Shown piece by piece: positions 1 through 7,774 of a DNA stretch of 47,666 nucleotides (within the stretch, counting starts at the first letter, position 1; the number at the start of each line of letters is the position of its first letter). Origin of the DNA: Syntrophus sp034006265. Lineage in GTDB: Bacteria; Desulfobacterota; Syntrophia; Syntrophales; Syntrophaceae. The DNA lies in the NCBI GenBank assembly GCA_034006265.1, contig JAVETB010000011.1, positions 1 to 47,666 of the forward strand, read 5' to 3'. Below the pieces are notes generated by a model. The model ran no database searches and was not told where the DNA came from. It worked only from the letters and a program-made list of their open reading frames with translations. The translations under genes were made by a program, and so were the position numbers.

Positions 1-618
1 GCCTATCTGGCCTGTCGCCCGATCCCGGTCTCCTGGCGTGAGATCTACGATGTCATCACGCTTGAACATGTGGCGAACGGCGATGAATTTCAGGACCTGA
101 TCGAAAAGATCTCCTCCTGTATTGATCAGCGGATTACCCTGGGGCAATGTTTCGGTACTTTTTCCTCCCCGCGGATCCTGGTCAGCGGCTGTCCCGTCGG
201 CGGGGATGCCTGCAAGGTCCTGCAGATCATCGAAGAAGCCGGCGGGGTGGTCGTGGCGATGGAAGCGTGCAGCGGAATGAAAAACTACTTTGTCCGGATC
301 ACCGAGGAAAGCGGCGACCCCCTGAGAGCCGTGGCGGAAAGCACCTTGAGCATTCCCTGCTCCTGCATGACTCCGAATCGACGCCGCATGGACCTGCTGG
401 ACAAAATGATCGCCCTGTTTAAACCGGATGCGGTCATCGATGTCGTTCTGCACGCCTGCCACGCCTATAATGTGGAGTCCTACAAGATTCGCAATCATAT
501 TCAGGATCAGCACGGATTGCCCTGTTTGAAGATCGAAACGGACTACTCCAAAGGCGACATCGAACAGATCCGGACACGGGTGGAGGCCCTGTTCGAGAAC
601 CTGGAACTCAAAAAATAA
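1..618 (+). CDS. 2-hydroxyacyl-CoA dehydratase-family subunit (C-terminal part; gene starts before the window)
   Basis: The frame is open from base 1 without a start codon, so this is the 3' part of a longer gene; the GTG at 70 is internal. The visible 205 residues match the C-terminal half of the HgdB/FldC/BcrB family, whose members bind an Fe-S cluster and take low-potential electrons from an ATP-driven activator. Cysteine motifs seen are VSGCPVGG, MEACSG, PCSCMTPN and LHACHAYNVES, followed by the family-typical ending KIETDYS and an amphipathic helix. It lies 17 nt before a homologous second subunit (636-1916), and the two C-termini resemble each other, as expected for paired subunits. The substrate cannot be told. 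It could be a true 2-hydroxyacyl-CoA dehydratase, a benzoyl-CoA reductase-like subunit, or a double-cubane cluster protein. Confidence 0.85.
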   Translation, partial: AYLACRPIPVSWREIYDVITLEHVANGDEFQDLIEKISSCIDQRITLGQCFGTFSSPRILVSGCPVGGDACKVLQIIEEAGGVVVAMEACSGMKNYFVRITEESGDPLRAVAESTLSIPCSCMTPNRRRMDLLDKMIALFKPDAVIDVVLHACHAYNVESYKIRNHIQDQHGLPCLKIETDYSKGDIEQIRTRVEALFENLELKK

Positions 619-635
619 ATATTGGGAGGAATATC

Positions 636-1916
636 ATGGCGGATTATACAAAAATGTGGTCGGAACTCGGCCTTGACCTGGAAGGTCACGACGCGCTGCT
701 GTCCATTCTGGGCAGCGCCTATGGAGACATCTTTCTTTCCCAGAAAAACCGCCCCGAGGGAATGAAGTATTTCGATTTTGTCATGAGCGAAGTTCATGGA
801 CTGCGCATCCAGGAATTGATGGATGCAAAAGCGCAGGGGCGGAAAGTGATCGGTTCGTATTGCGTGTACGTCCCGGAAGAACTGATCCTGGCCGTCGACG
901 GAATATCCGTTGGATTGTGCGCCGGGGCGGAGTTCAATTTCGAAGGCGCCGAAGAGGTCCTGCCACGAAACACCTGCGCGCTCATCAAGTCCGCCTTCGG
1001 CTTCAAGATAGGGATGGTTTGCCCCTACCTGGAAGCCAGCGATGTGGTCGTGGGTGAGAATACCTGCGACGGCAAAAAAAAATCCTATGAGATTCTGGCC
1101 CCGATGGTCAAGGATCTGTATGTCATGGACCTTCCCCAGATGAAGACCGACATGGGCCGGGCATTACTGAAGGAGGAATACCGCAGATTCATCGCGAAGC
1201 TGGAAAGCGTCGCGGGGAAAAGGATAACCCCGGAATTGCTCAAGAAGGGGATCGAGATCGTCAATGCGAAGCGGATGGCGGTAAAAAGACTGGCCGAGAT
1301 CCGAACGGCCGATCCGGCCCCTATTTCCGGTCTGGACGCCCTCCTGATCAACCAGGTCTTTTTCTATGACGACCCGGTGCGATTTACTCATTCGGTCAAC
1401 CAGCTCTGCGACGAACTAGAGGACCGTGTAAAAAAAGGAATCGGCGTCTTTGCGCCGGGGACAACGCGGGTCCTGGTTTCCGGATGCCCCATGGCCGTTC
1501 CCAACTGGAAACTGCCCATGCTGATCGAATCAAGCAATGCGGTCATCGTCGGCGAGGAATCCTGCGTGGGCGAGCGGGGTACACGCTGGCTGACGGAATC
1601 CAGGGGAGAAACGATGGAGGATCTCCTTGATGCCCTTACGGATCGGTATTTCAGCATCGACTGCGCGGTCTTTACACCGAATCCCTCACGGGGTGAATAC
1701 GTAAAGGAAATGACAAAAAAGCTCAATGCCCAGGGCGTGATTCACTACAGTCTCCAATTCTGTCAGCCCTACATCGTCGAAAGCGGCCCCGTCGAGAATG
1801 AACTGGAAAATTCGAGTATCCCGACGCTGCGCCTGGAAACCGACTACAGCCAGGAAGACGCGGGACAGCTTAAAACCCGGATTGAAGCCTTTATCGAACG
1901 GCTGGAGAAAAAATGA
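636..1916 (+). CDS. 2-hydroxyacyl-CoA dehydratase / double-cubane cluster-type protein, second subunit
   Basis: 426 residues, ATG preceded by GGGAGGAA. The family is the 2-hydroxyglutaryl-CoA dehydratase D-component, whose members hold an Fe-S cluster between two Rossmann-like domains. Cysteines sit at 76 (GSYCVYVPEEL), 95, 114 (LPRNTCALIKSAFGF), 129 (VCPYLEASD) and 144 (ENTCDGKKKSYE). The LPRNxC...CPY...NTCDGKKK series resembles proteins of the YjiM/double-cubane type at least as much as classical HgdB; that comparison is from memory. The C-terminal half carries VSGCPM, GEESCVGERG and LQFCQPYIVES. It overlaps the activator gene by 4 nt, so subunits and activator are translationally coupled. 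The reaction remains open. Confidence 0.87.
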   Translation: MADYTKMWSELGLDLEGHDALLSILGSAYGDIFLSQKNRPEGMKYFDFVMSEVHGLRIQELMDAKAQGRKVIGSYCVYVPEELILAVDGISVGLCAGAEFNFEGAEEVLPRNTCALIKSAFGFKIGMVCPYLEASDVVVGENTCDGKKKSYEILAPMVKDLYVMDLPQMKTDMGRALLKEEYRRFIAKLESVAGKRITPELLKKGIEIVNAKRMAVKRLAEIRTADPAPISGLDALLINQVFFYDDPVRFTHSVNQLCDELEDRVKKGIGVFAPGTTRVLVSGCPMAVPNWKLPMLIESSNAVIVGEESCVGERGTRWLTESRGETMEDLLDALTDRYFSIDCAVFTPNPSRGEYVKEMTKKLNAQGVIHYSLQFCQPYIVESGPVENELENSSIPTLRLETDYSQEDAGQLKTRIEAFIERLEKK

Positions 1917-2653
1917 GAGCCGCCGGCATTGACATCGGATCACGGACCGTCAAGCTTGCCGTTCTTGAAGACGGCCGGCTGGTCCTCTCCAGAAAGACGA
2001 TTACCTCCTACAACCCCCTGGCAACCGCCCAGGAACTGATGGGCGATGCCGTATTCGATGTCATCACCGCCACCGGATACGGCCGCCACCTGATTAAAGG
2101 ACATCTCGACTGCCCGGTAATCAGTGAAATCACGGCATTCGCCCGGGGGGCGCGCTTCTTTTCAAGCGAGTGCCGGACCATCCTGGATATCGGCGGACAG
2201 GACACGAAGGCCATTTCCCTGGACCAAGAGGGGAATTTGAGAAAGTTCGAAATGAATGACAAGTGTGCCGCAGGCACGGGGCGTTTTCTGGAGGTCATGG
2301 CAACGGCGCTTGGGTTCACCATTGAAGAATTCTCCAAGGCGGCCCTTTCGGCGGGAAAGGCGGTCAAGATCAACAGCACATGCACGGTCTTCGCCGAATC
2401 CGAGGTTGTGTCCCTGACCGCGCAGGGCGCGGCGCGCGATGAGGTGGCCTTGGGCATTCACAAGGCCATCGTGAGCCGTTCGGTGGGCCTCCTGAAAAAA
2501 ATTGCGGGGCCGGGGAAAATCTTTTTTGCCGGAGGCGTCGCCTATAACGACTGTGTACGGGTCCTTCTCGAAAAAGAGATGGGGCAGCCCGTGTTTGTTC
2601 CCCCTGACCCGCAAATTGTGGGGGCCGTCGGGGCGGCGTTGAGTTCAATATGA
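1913..2653 (+). CDS. Activator ATPase of 2-hydroxyacyl-CoA dehydratase (BadF/BadG/BcrA/BcrD, HgdC-like)
   Basis: 246 residues, the usual length of an HgdC-type activator. In this family a homodimer bridged by one [4Fe-4S] cluster uses ATP hydrolysis to push an electron into the partner enzyme. ASKHA-fold phosphate motifs are visible at the N-terminus (GIDIGSRTVKLAV) and near residue 92 (DIGGQDTKAISL). The two cluster ligands are Cys118 in NDKCAAGTGRFLEVM and Cys157 in NSTCTVFAESEV. It starts in an ATGA overlap with the upstream subunit and itself overlaps the next gene by 4 nt. The partner is almost certainly the pair encoded at 1-1916. Confidence 0.92.
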   Translation: MRAAGIDIGSRTVKLAVLEDGRLVLSRKTITSYNPLATAQELMGDAVFDVITATGYGRHLIKGHLDCPVISEITAFARGARFFSSECRTILDIGGQDTKAISLDQEGNLRKFEMNDKCAAGTGRFLEVMATALGFTIEEFSKAALSAGKAVKINSTCTVFAESEVVSLTAQGAARDEVALGIHKAIVSRSVGLLKKIAGPGKIFFAGGVAYNDCVRVLLEKEMGQPVFVPPDPQIVGAVGAALSSI

Positions 2654-2883
2654 TTCCAATTCCAGGTCAAAAGTACGTTGTTTTCCTGTTCCCCTCCGTC
2701 AGTTATGTCCTGAAGGCGGAAAAGATCCTCAAAGATCAGGGAATTGACCTCAAACTGATTCCCGTTCCCCGGCATATCAGTTCGGATTGCGGAGTCTGTA
2801 TTCGGGTTGATGCCGATCGAAAGGAAAGGGTCGTTGGAGCGCTGCAGGGAAAGACAGAATGGGAAAGAATGATACCGCTTTAA
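2650..2883 (+). CDS. DUF3343 small protein (putative Se/S carrier-like)
   Basis: 77 residues, starting in an ATGA overlap with the activator. It fits the DUF3343 family, annotated in databases as a putative selenium/sulfur carrier and often found beside HgdC-type activators. The pattern VVFLFPSVSYVLKAEKIL is an N-terminal beta-alpha unit, followed by LIPVPRHISSDCGVCIRV, where the CGVC pair (Cys-x-x-Cys) is the obvious candidate functional site. The biochemical role of the family is not established to my knowledge. Its stop codon overlaps the stop of the convergent minus-strand gene, and a second DUF3343 domain lies about 1.6 kb downstream in that opposing operon. Confidence 0.85.
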   Translation: MIPIPGQKYVVFLFPSVSYVLKAEKILKDQGIDLKLIPVPRHISSDCGVCIRVDADRKERVVGALQGKTEWERMIPL

Positions 2884-3125
2884 TGGGGAAGAAAAATTTG
2901 TTTTTTCTCGTTATTAATAACGGAGTTGATGTCCGACAGCACGCGATCCAGATTAAAACCGAATTGCTCCGCCGCCTCCCCTATGGAAAGGAACAAGCCT
3001 TGGCAACAGACGCAGGTCCCCGTTTCTTCCTCAAGCCTCTTGAATATTTCCTCGGTTTCTCGATGTTGGCTGATCACATCGAGAATCGTCATTTCCGATG
3101 TAACAGCCAAGGGTATTTCACTCAT
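2880..3125 (-). CDS. DUF1858-like small Cys protein
   Basis: 81 residues. The start chosen is the ATG at 3125, preceded by GGGAGAAGG; an upstream in-frame start would add 25 unlikely residues. The text (TSEMTILDVISQHRETEEIFKRL, a CVCC cluster, then LFLSIGEAAEQFGFNLDRVLSDIN) follows the DUF1858 pattern, a small helical domain carrying a redox-active or metal-binding cysteine pair and often linked to hybrid-cluster or sulfur-metabolism proteins. It overlaps the ribokinase-like gene upstream by 4 nt (ATGA) and is the last gene of the yedE operon. Function is unknown. A role in handling thiol or persulfide sulfur or selenium is inferred from context only. Confidence 0.75.
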   Translation of the reverse strand: MSEIPLAVTSEMTILDVISQHRETEEIFKRLEEETGTCVCCQGLFLSIGEAAEQFGFNLDRVLSDINSVINNEKKQIFLPH

Positions 3126-4018
3126 GATGATGCCTTCTCCCGTCTCAGGCTGTTTAACACTTCTTCTCCCAGCACATCCCGGAGCGCCGACGGTATGCAC
3201 CTGATAATTTCCTCGATCTGGGTGGCCGGTGTGGGTTTTGCGACCTTTCCTGCCATACGGTTTACCTGCATGGCGGCCACGGCCGCTTCCCGCACATTCA
3301 TCCCTGCGTCAATCATGACAGAGACCAGGCCTGTCAAGGTATCTCCCGTACCGCCGATGGCCTCCAAAACCTCCTCGACAGGGTCATCCACAGTCTCAAG
3401 TATCCCCTTTTCATCGGCCAAATAATCCTTTTCCCCCTTTACAAGAAGATAACGGGCGGCGTTATGATGCTTATACGCCCTCGCAATGAGATCAGGAACA
3501 CGATTCTCTTCGTGAAGGATAAATCCCCGGGTGTAAAAGGGATGAGGGGCTTCCTCGTCGGCCAGAAAGGCCAGTTCTCCCACATCGGGAGTAAAGAGAT
3601 CATAAAGGTAGGCCTCTCCACTCATCTTGGCTGCATACATGAAACCCGCATCGGCAATAAGATACGGTCGGGGATTCAGTTTTCCGATCATGACATGCAA
3701 CCTTTTGTGCCATTCGATCATGGGTTGGAGATAATGAAAGGTGATCGTTTGAAATGAACGTTGAGGCAAGACGTCGTTCATATGTCGATATAACCGCTCG
3801 CTTCCCGTCCCGGTTCCCGTATCGCCTACGAGATAGGCAAAAGGTGGTGGTTGTCTCAGAACGGCGGCGGCCGTCGCGGCGGCCGCTAACAATGCGGCAG
3901 TTCCCCTGTTAACGGCAACGGCTGACGATCCTATTTGAAGACGCTCTCCAATAAGCTCAACATCTCCTTCCACGAGAGGAAAGCTGTCCTCCGGTATCGT
4001 TCCTGCTACACAGAGCAT
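3122..4018 (-). CDS. Ribokinase-fold protein resembling NAD(P)H-hydrate dehydratase (YjeF C-terminal domain-like)
   Basis: 298 residues. Near residue 220 is the ribokinase-superfamily anion-hole signature GGTGDTLTGLV, where the Asp is the usual catalytic base, and near residue 135-150 is DLFTPDVGELAFLADEE, the region that in YjeF-C proteins reads TPN..E...L. An alanine-rich helix (AALLAAAATAAAVL) lies near the N-terminus. The epimerase domain of bifunctional Nnr is absent. Start at 4018 has GAGG upstream and overlaps the preceding gene by 13 nt, so it is coupled to the DUF3343 fusion. In this context it may act on a small molecule or carrier of the sulfur/selenium pathway rather than on NADHX; that is inference. 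Confidence 0.7.
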   Translation of the reverse strand: MLCVAGTIPEDSFPLVEGDVELIGERLQIGSSAVAVNRGTAALLAAAATAAAVLRQPPPFAYLVGDTGTGTGSERLYRHMNDVLPQRSFQTITFHYLQPMIEWHKRLHVMIGKLNPRPYLIADAGFMYAAKMSGEAYLYDLFTPDVGELAFLADEEAPHPFYTRGFILHEENRVPDLIARAYKHHNAARYLLVKGEKDYLADEKGILETVDDPVEEVLEAIGGTGDTLTGLVSVMIDAGMNVREAAVAAMQVNRMAGKVAKPTPATQIEEIIRCIPSALRDVLGEEVLNSLRREKASS

Positions 4019-4566
4019 CGGCGCTGAACCTCCTCATAGGCAAGTTGCAGAGCATAACCGCAGAGAGTGTGACCAATTTCCCTGGGACTCGGTGCGTCGG
4101 CAAGGGCTTTCCCAACCATGGAAGCAGCCAGGAAGGGAACATCCGGACATCCACCGCCGGATATGTTCACAATCTTGTTCGTCTCCCTGTCCACCGTCAG
4201 TTTCATATTCGCCGCCCGAACCATAATGTACCTGCCGTAATCCTTGACATGAAAGATATCAACGGGCTGTAGAAGGGGACTGGTTACGGGGACCACCTTT
4301 AAGGGCGGTAGCTTTTCCAATTCCAGTACTCTCAGAATCTGCAGCTCTTCTATCAGTGGAAATTCTATGACCAAGTCGCAGCCCTGGCGAATTTCCGGCG
4401 GAGGCCCCATGACTCGAATTACCCGACCACTCTGTTTCAGGAGGTTTTCTGCTTGAATCACCTCACTGGTATTTTCAAAGACAAGAAATCCCCGATCGGT
4501 TTGCCGAACATGATCCTTCGAAACATCCTGTGTCCGCTTCCCTTTCAAAAATTCGAAGAGGGCCAA
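4006..4566 (-). CDS. DUF3343 domain fused to a conserved C-terminal domain of unknown function
   Basis: 186 residues starting at TTG (4566) with AAAGGAG 8 nt upstream; no better ATG exists. Residues about 20-85 (RGFLVFENTSEVIQAENLL ... VMGPPPEIRQGCDLVIEF) are a DUF3343-like module with a single Cys (QGCDL) in place of the CxxC of the free-standing paralog at 2650. Residues about 90-186 are a second domain with TVDRETNKIVNISGGGCPD (a GGGCPD turn with a conserved-looking Cys) and a final HTLCGYALQLAYEE helix. I do not recognise this second domain. It sits between tusA (5 nt upstream) and the ribokinase-like gene. A sulfur/selenium carrier or adaptor role is inferred from the neighbours. Confidence 0.65.
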   Translation of the reverse strand: MALFEFLKGKRTQDVSKDHVRQTDRGFLVFENTSEVIQAENLLKQSGRVIRVMGPPPEIRQGCDLVIEFPLIEELQILRVLELEKLPPLKVVPVTSPLLQPVDIFHVKDYGRYIMVRAANMKLTVDRETNKIVNISGGGCPDVPFLAASMVGKALADAPSPREIGHTLCGYALQLAYEEVQRRCSV

Positions 4567-4571
4567 TAAAT

Positions 4572-4790
4572 TTACTCCTTTCTCAGGGTTATGTTGAAAA
4601 CACCTTCTGCCTCATGGATATCCGCAATTTTCCATCCTTGGCTTTTTGCCGCCCGGGAAACATTCTCCTTTGAGGCCTCATTGTCCACCATAACCAGAAG
4701 CTCATCTGCACTGCCTCCCTTTATTTCATCCAGGGTCATCAAAACCGGTTGTGGACAGGACAGTCCACGCGCATCTACCGTCTTAGCCAT
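4572..4790 (-). CDS. tusA: TusA/SirA-family sulfur carrier protein
   Basis: 72 residues, ATG preceded by AGGAGG. The sequence opens MAKTVDARGLSCPQPVLMTLDEI, containing the TusA signature CPxP with the persulfide-carrying cysteine (Cys12). It then has VMVDNEASKENVSRAAKSQGW, the typical second beta-alpha unit. TusA proteins carry sulfane sulfur, and in selenium clusters possibly selenium, between a donor and an acceptor. It lies 23 nt after yedE and 5 nt before the DUF3343 fusion, so a membrane importer and a soluble carrier are co-transcribed. The family assignment is secure; the cargo (sulfur or selenium) is not decided by sequence. Confidence 0.92.
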   Translation of the reverse strand: MAKTVDARGLSCPQPVLMTLDEIKGGSADELLVMVDNEASKENVSRAAKSQGWKIADIHEAEGVFNITLRKE

Positions 4791-4813
4791 ATCTTCTTCC
4801 TCCTAATCTATAT

Positions 4814-5908
4814 CTATGCGATTCTTTTCCTCATGGTGAAGCCGATGAACAGGCACACGAGAAGACCGATAATCACTGCCGGAATTCCATAGGGACCGAC
4901 ACCCGTCGGCGAACTGGCCAATCCGAAATTATGACTGATTCCGGCCCCGACAATCATGCCCAGAACAAAAACGGCAGCGTCACCATCCCCTTCGCCGGAA
5001 AGGAAGAGCTGGCGGCCGGGGCAGCCACCTGCAAGACAGTACGCAAGCCCCGAAAGAGCCATTCCGGCAAAATTCCACAGGTGCATGGTATGGGCTACGG
5101 GCTGTCCCGCAAAACCCGGTCTGAACTGTCCCAGGATGAAGTTGACCACGAAGGCGGTGAGGATCAGGGCCAGAAAGCCTGACAGCAGGTGTATCGACCG
5201 GAAGAGGACAAAATCACGAATGGCGCCCATGGTGCAGAAACGGCTTCTCTGGGCCAGAAACCCGATCAGGAGGCCGACTCCAAGAGAAATGGCCAGGGGA
5301 GCATGAAGGGAACCAGGCCCTTTCATACTGTAAAAGAGGAGCTCGTTTTTGTCCTTGCCGGGAATCTGGGGAAAAATAAGCATGAGCACCAGTAGTCCGA
5401 CCATGAAGAGGGGAAGCATCCAGCCCGCGGAATGGTGGGTTGGTTGGGTCCGTCCAAGGCTGTATCCCCCCTTGAGGAAAAGCGTCCCGATCCAGACGCC
5501 GAAAACGAGCCCCAAAAGACCGACAATGGCGGTGCCGTCGCCGCCGGCAAGTCGCAGGGCCGCGCGCCATGGGCAGCCGAGGAATACCAGAGCGCCGATC
5601 ATGGCAAAAACGCCCAGGAAAAAGCGGACAATGGGCGCCGAACCAAGGCGGGGTTTAAATTCCTTGAAAAGAAAAGCGGCAATCATCGACCCCAAGACGA
5701 AGCCGATAATTTCCGGGCGAATGTACTGGACAACCGCCGCCCGGTGAAATCCGATAGCGCCGGCAATATCCCGTTCAAAACAGGCCACGCAGATTCCCAT
5801 GTTGGGAGGATTTCCCAGGTACTGTAAGAGTGGAGCCAATATTCCGATAAGGATGCCGACGCCGATAATTCCCCAAAATTCCGCAAAGATGTTTTTTATC
5901 CCCTTCAT
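4814..5908 (-). CDS. yedE: YedE/YeeE-family membrane transporter (thiosulfate/selenium type)
   Basis: 364 residues. The ATG at 5908 was chosen because AAGGAG lies just upstream; the open frame runs further but reads as charged non-membrane sequence. About nine to ten hydrophobic segments alternate with short loops. Cysteine-bearing motifs typical of the family are visible: FLGCPWRAALRLAGGDG, QRSRFCTMGAIRDF and LAGGCPGRQLF. Family members import thiosulfate (TsuA-like) or are predicted selenium transporters (YedE) and are commonly paired with TusA or YedF. The CPWR...AGGDG text and the DUF3343 neighbours favour the YedE selenium-type assignment, but that rests on memory of the family. First gene of the operon running to 2880. 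Confidence 0.85.
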   Translation of the reverse strand: MKGIKNIFAEFWGIIGVGILIGILAPLLQYLGNPPNMGICVACFERDIAGAIGFHRAAVVQYIRPEIIGFVLGSMIAAFLFKEFKPRLGSAPIVRFFLGVFAMIGALVFLGCPWRAALRLAGGDGTAIVGLLGLVFGVWIGTLFLKGGYSLGRTQPTHHSAGWMLPLFMVGLLVLMLIFPQIPGKDKNELLFYSMKGPGSLHAPLAISLGVGLLIGFLAQRSRFCTMGAIRDFVLFRSIHLLSGFLALILTAFVVNFILGQFRPGFAGQPVAHTMHLWNFAGMALSGLAYCLAGGCPGRQLFLSGEGDGDAAVFVLGMIVGAGISHNFGLASSPTGVGPYGIPAVIIGLLVCLFIGFTMRKRIA

Positions 5909-6003
5909 TTTCTTTCTCCTTCCACTGAGCTCCGTACTGCGGTCTGATGATCGCTGAGATTTTCTTCTAACGTGGTAGGCTATATGAAACTGAAAGGAAT
6001 AGG

Positions 6004-6357
6004 TCAAATCACTTTATTGAATAGTTGGAAGCCTGATATAATCAGCAGGAATGGATTGGAAGTTAAGGGTTGGATGCGGTTTCTGAAATGCCCCGATCTT
6101 CGGCTGCGATATCCCTGTTCCCGATTCTCATGGCCTGAGAAGCCGAGAACTCCGGCTGACGGTTTCGAACGTCTGGACATCCTTTTTTCATAGTTCTCGG
6201 TCCTTTCCTGGAGCCGGGGATGGCTTCCAAAAAAGAAGGGCTCATCAATCTTGCACTCCTCCACATCCTCTTTCAGCCGCAGAAAAAGTTTCCCTGTCTC
6301 CACCGGATCGTACTGCACCGCGATAACGAACGCAAAGCCCATCGTATCCGCCTCCGG
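6004..6357 (-). pseudogene. Remnant of an M48-type zinc metalloprotease (C-terminal fragment)
   Basis: Reading from 6357 the frame gives PEADTMGFAFVIAVQYDPVE, then KLFLRLKEDVEECKIDEPFFFGSHPRLQER. This resembles the C-terminal end of the catalytic domain of M48 peptidases: ExxAD carries the third zinc ligand, and an FxSHPxxxxR motif follows. The zinc-binding HExxH helix that should precede it is missing, and an in-frame TGA sits at 6358-6360 just before the fragment. After about residue 60 the similarity stops and the frame runs on to 6004 with low-complexity sequence. I read this as a degraded gene. A small expressed protein starting at the ATG 6342 is possible but unlikely, as no ribosome-binding site is seen. 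Confidence 0.5.
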
Positions 6358-6513
6358 TCATCGGAATCTTTCCGCTGTCTCCATCATGATACTTTCTTGA
6401 AGGGGTTGGCTTTCCCCTGCTTTTTTAACATATTCTATCCAATCCAAGCGATTGCCAATTACATAATCTATCGCATTATCAAGCAGTTGGATTACCTTTT
6501 AGCGGTTGGAAGG

Positions 6514-6546
6514 AAAAAAAGGGCAGGACCGTTTCCGACCCCGCCC
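6514..6546 (-). terminator. Rho-independent terminator of ccp
   Basis: On the minus strand an 11-bp stem with some G-U pairs (GGGCGGGGTCG / CGGTCCTGCCC) closes a GAAA tetraloop and is followed by seven T. It begins 16 nt after the ccp stop codon. Confidence 0.85.
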
Positions 6547-6562
6547 GGAAAAGCGGTTTATC

Positions 6563-7774
6563 CTACTTCTTTTTCTTGGGCGGAGGCGGCTTGTATCCAT
6601 CCGAAAGGGTCTTCAGGAAGGCGACGATGGCCGCTTCATCCGCTTTCGTCAACTTTAAGTCCCCCAATTCCGCCGTGTTCACGTTCTGGGCTACCTCCGG
6701 CGCAGGCCAGCAGTTTTCTGCCAGCGCTTCTTCCTCGGTGTAAGGTACGGGACAAACCGGCTTTACGTCCCTGGTGTTGTAGAAGTGCACAATGCCCTCG
6801 AGACTTTTGAAGTAGCCGTTGTGACCGTAGGCCTTTACACCCCCATCAAACTTCCTCAAGTCCACATTGCGGAGAGTCGGGACCTTGTGCTTGCCCCAAT
6901 TTGCATCAGCATAGGCTTGATATTCCAGCCGCGTGGCAAGGAATCCACCCAAGCCCGGATCTACCCAGGCCTCGCCTTCATCTTTCCAGCTGTAGGCGGG
7001 GTTTTCCGGATTCCTGGGCATGCCGAGGTTGTCATAGGTGAAATCGGTGAAGAGCGGGGCGCGGCCATCGATCACATGGCACTTGGAGCATTTCCCCTTC
7101 CCCATGAACAGGGCAAGCCCCCTGCGCTCCTGCTTGCTCAATTGCGCCTTTCCCGGCAGCGAGTAGTCATATTTCGAGGAGAAGGCATTGACCTCCGTCG
7201 AAGCCTCGTAGGCAGCGATGGAATAGCCGATTTTGTCATAGGCTAAAGCCACATCCTCGGTGCAGACTTTGGAGCCCCAAACTTTTTTGAATAGATCCAC
7301 ATAATCAGAGGTACAGACTTTTTCTACCACATCCTCCGGACTGCCAAGAGCCTGTTCCTTCGGGTTCAGGAAAGGGCCCAGGGCCTGTTCGGCAGCGGCG
7401 CTGCCCAGCCTTTCACCCGTGGCCCTGCCGTCCCAGAAGTTGCCTCCCGTGAACAGCCCTTTCTTGTCAACGTGGAGCACGGGGCTCTGCGTCGCATAGG
7501 CGGAGCTGGGCGGCTTCCGGTCCCCGAAAGCGCCAGGAATCGACCCCTCATAGACAGCCCCATGTGCATTAATACTCGAATCTGGTCCCGTCCAACCGGC
7601 CCCCTGGGCATGACAGGTCGCACAAGACTGATTGTTATTGCTGGAGAGATTCTCATCGAAAAAGATCGCCTTTCCCAACTCTTCCTTCGGAGTGAGTGCC
7701 TGTGACGTAGAGATGGCGATCCATCCGACGAATAGAAGCAACATCGTGGAAAAAAGAAGAATTTTGCCTTTCAT
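6563..7774 (-). CDS. Dihaem cytochrome c peroxidase (CcpA/MauG family)
   Basis: 403 residues with a strong AAGGAGG before the ATG. The first 27 residues are a Sec signal peptide (hydrophobic LLLFVGWIAIS, cleavage near SQA-LT), placing the protein in the periplasm. Two c-type haem sites are visible: CATCH near residue 51 and CSKCH near residue 230. The text GKAIFFDENLSSNNNQSCATCH is typical of bacterial dihaem peroxidases, which reduce H2O2 to water with electrons from small cytochromes. The C-terminus ends in a Pro-Lys tail (PPPPKKKK), which is unusual. It has its own promoter (8096-8125) and terminator, so it is monocistronic. MauG-like or other dihaem oxidase activity cannot be excluded. 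Confidence 0.92.
   Translation of the reverse strand: MKGKILLFSTMLLLFVGWIAISTSQALTPKEELGKAIFFDENLSSNNNQSCATCHAQGAGWTGPDSSINAHGAVYEGSIPGAFGDRKPPSSAYATQSPVLHVDKKGLFTGGNFWDGRATGERLGSAAAEQALGPFLNPKEQALGSPEDVVEKVCTSDYVDLFKKVWGSKVCTEDVALAYDKIGYSIAAYEASTEVNAFSSKYDYSLPGKAQLSKQERRGLALFMGKGKCSKCHVIDGRAPLFTDFTYDNLGMPRNPENPAYSWKDEGEAWVDPGLGGFLATRLEYQAYADANWGKHKVPTLRNVDLRKFDGGVKAYGHNGYFKSLEGIVHFYNTRDVKPVCPVPYTEEEALAENCWPAPEVAQNVNTAELGDLKLTKADEAAIVAFLKTLSDGYKPPPPKKKK

Larger units (their letters stand above)
5909..6562 (-). other. Intergenic stretch between yedE and ccp with a decayed gene
   Basis: About 650 nt without an intact gene. It holds the M48 peptidase remnant (6004-6357) and the terminator of the cytochrome c peroxidase gene (6514-6546). 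The part 6365-6510 is AT-richer than its surroundings and shows no further recognisable coding sequence on either strand. Confidence 0.5.
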
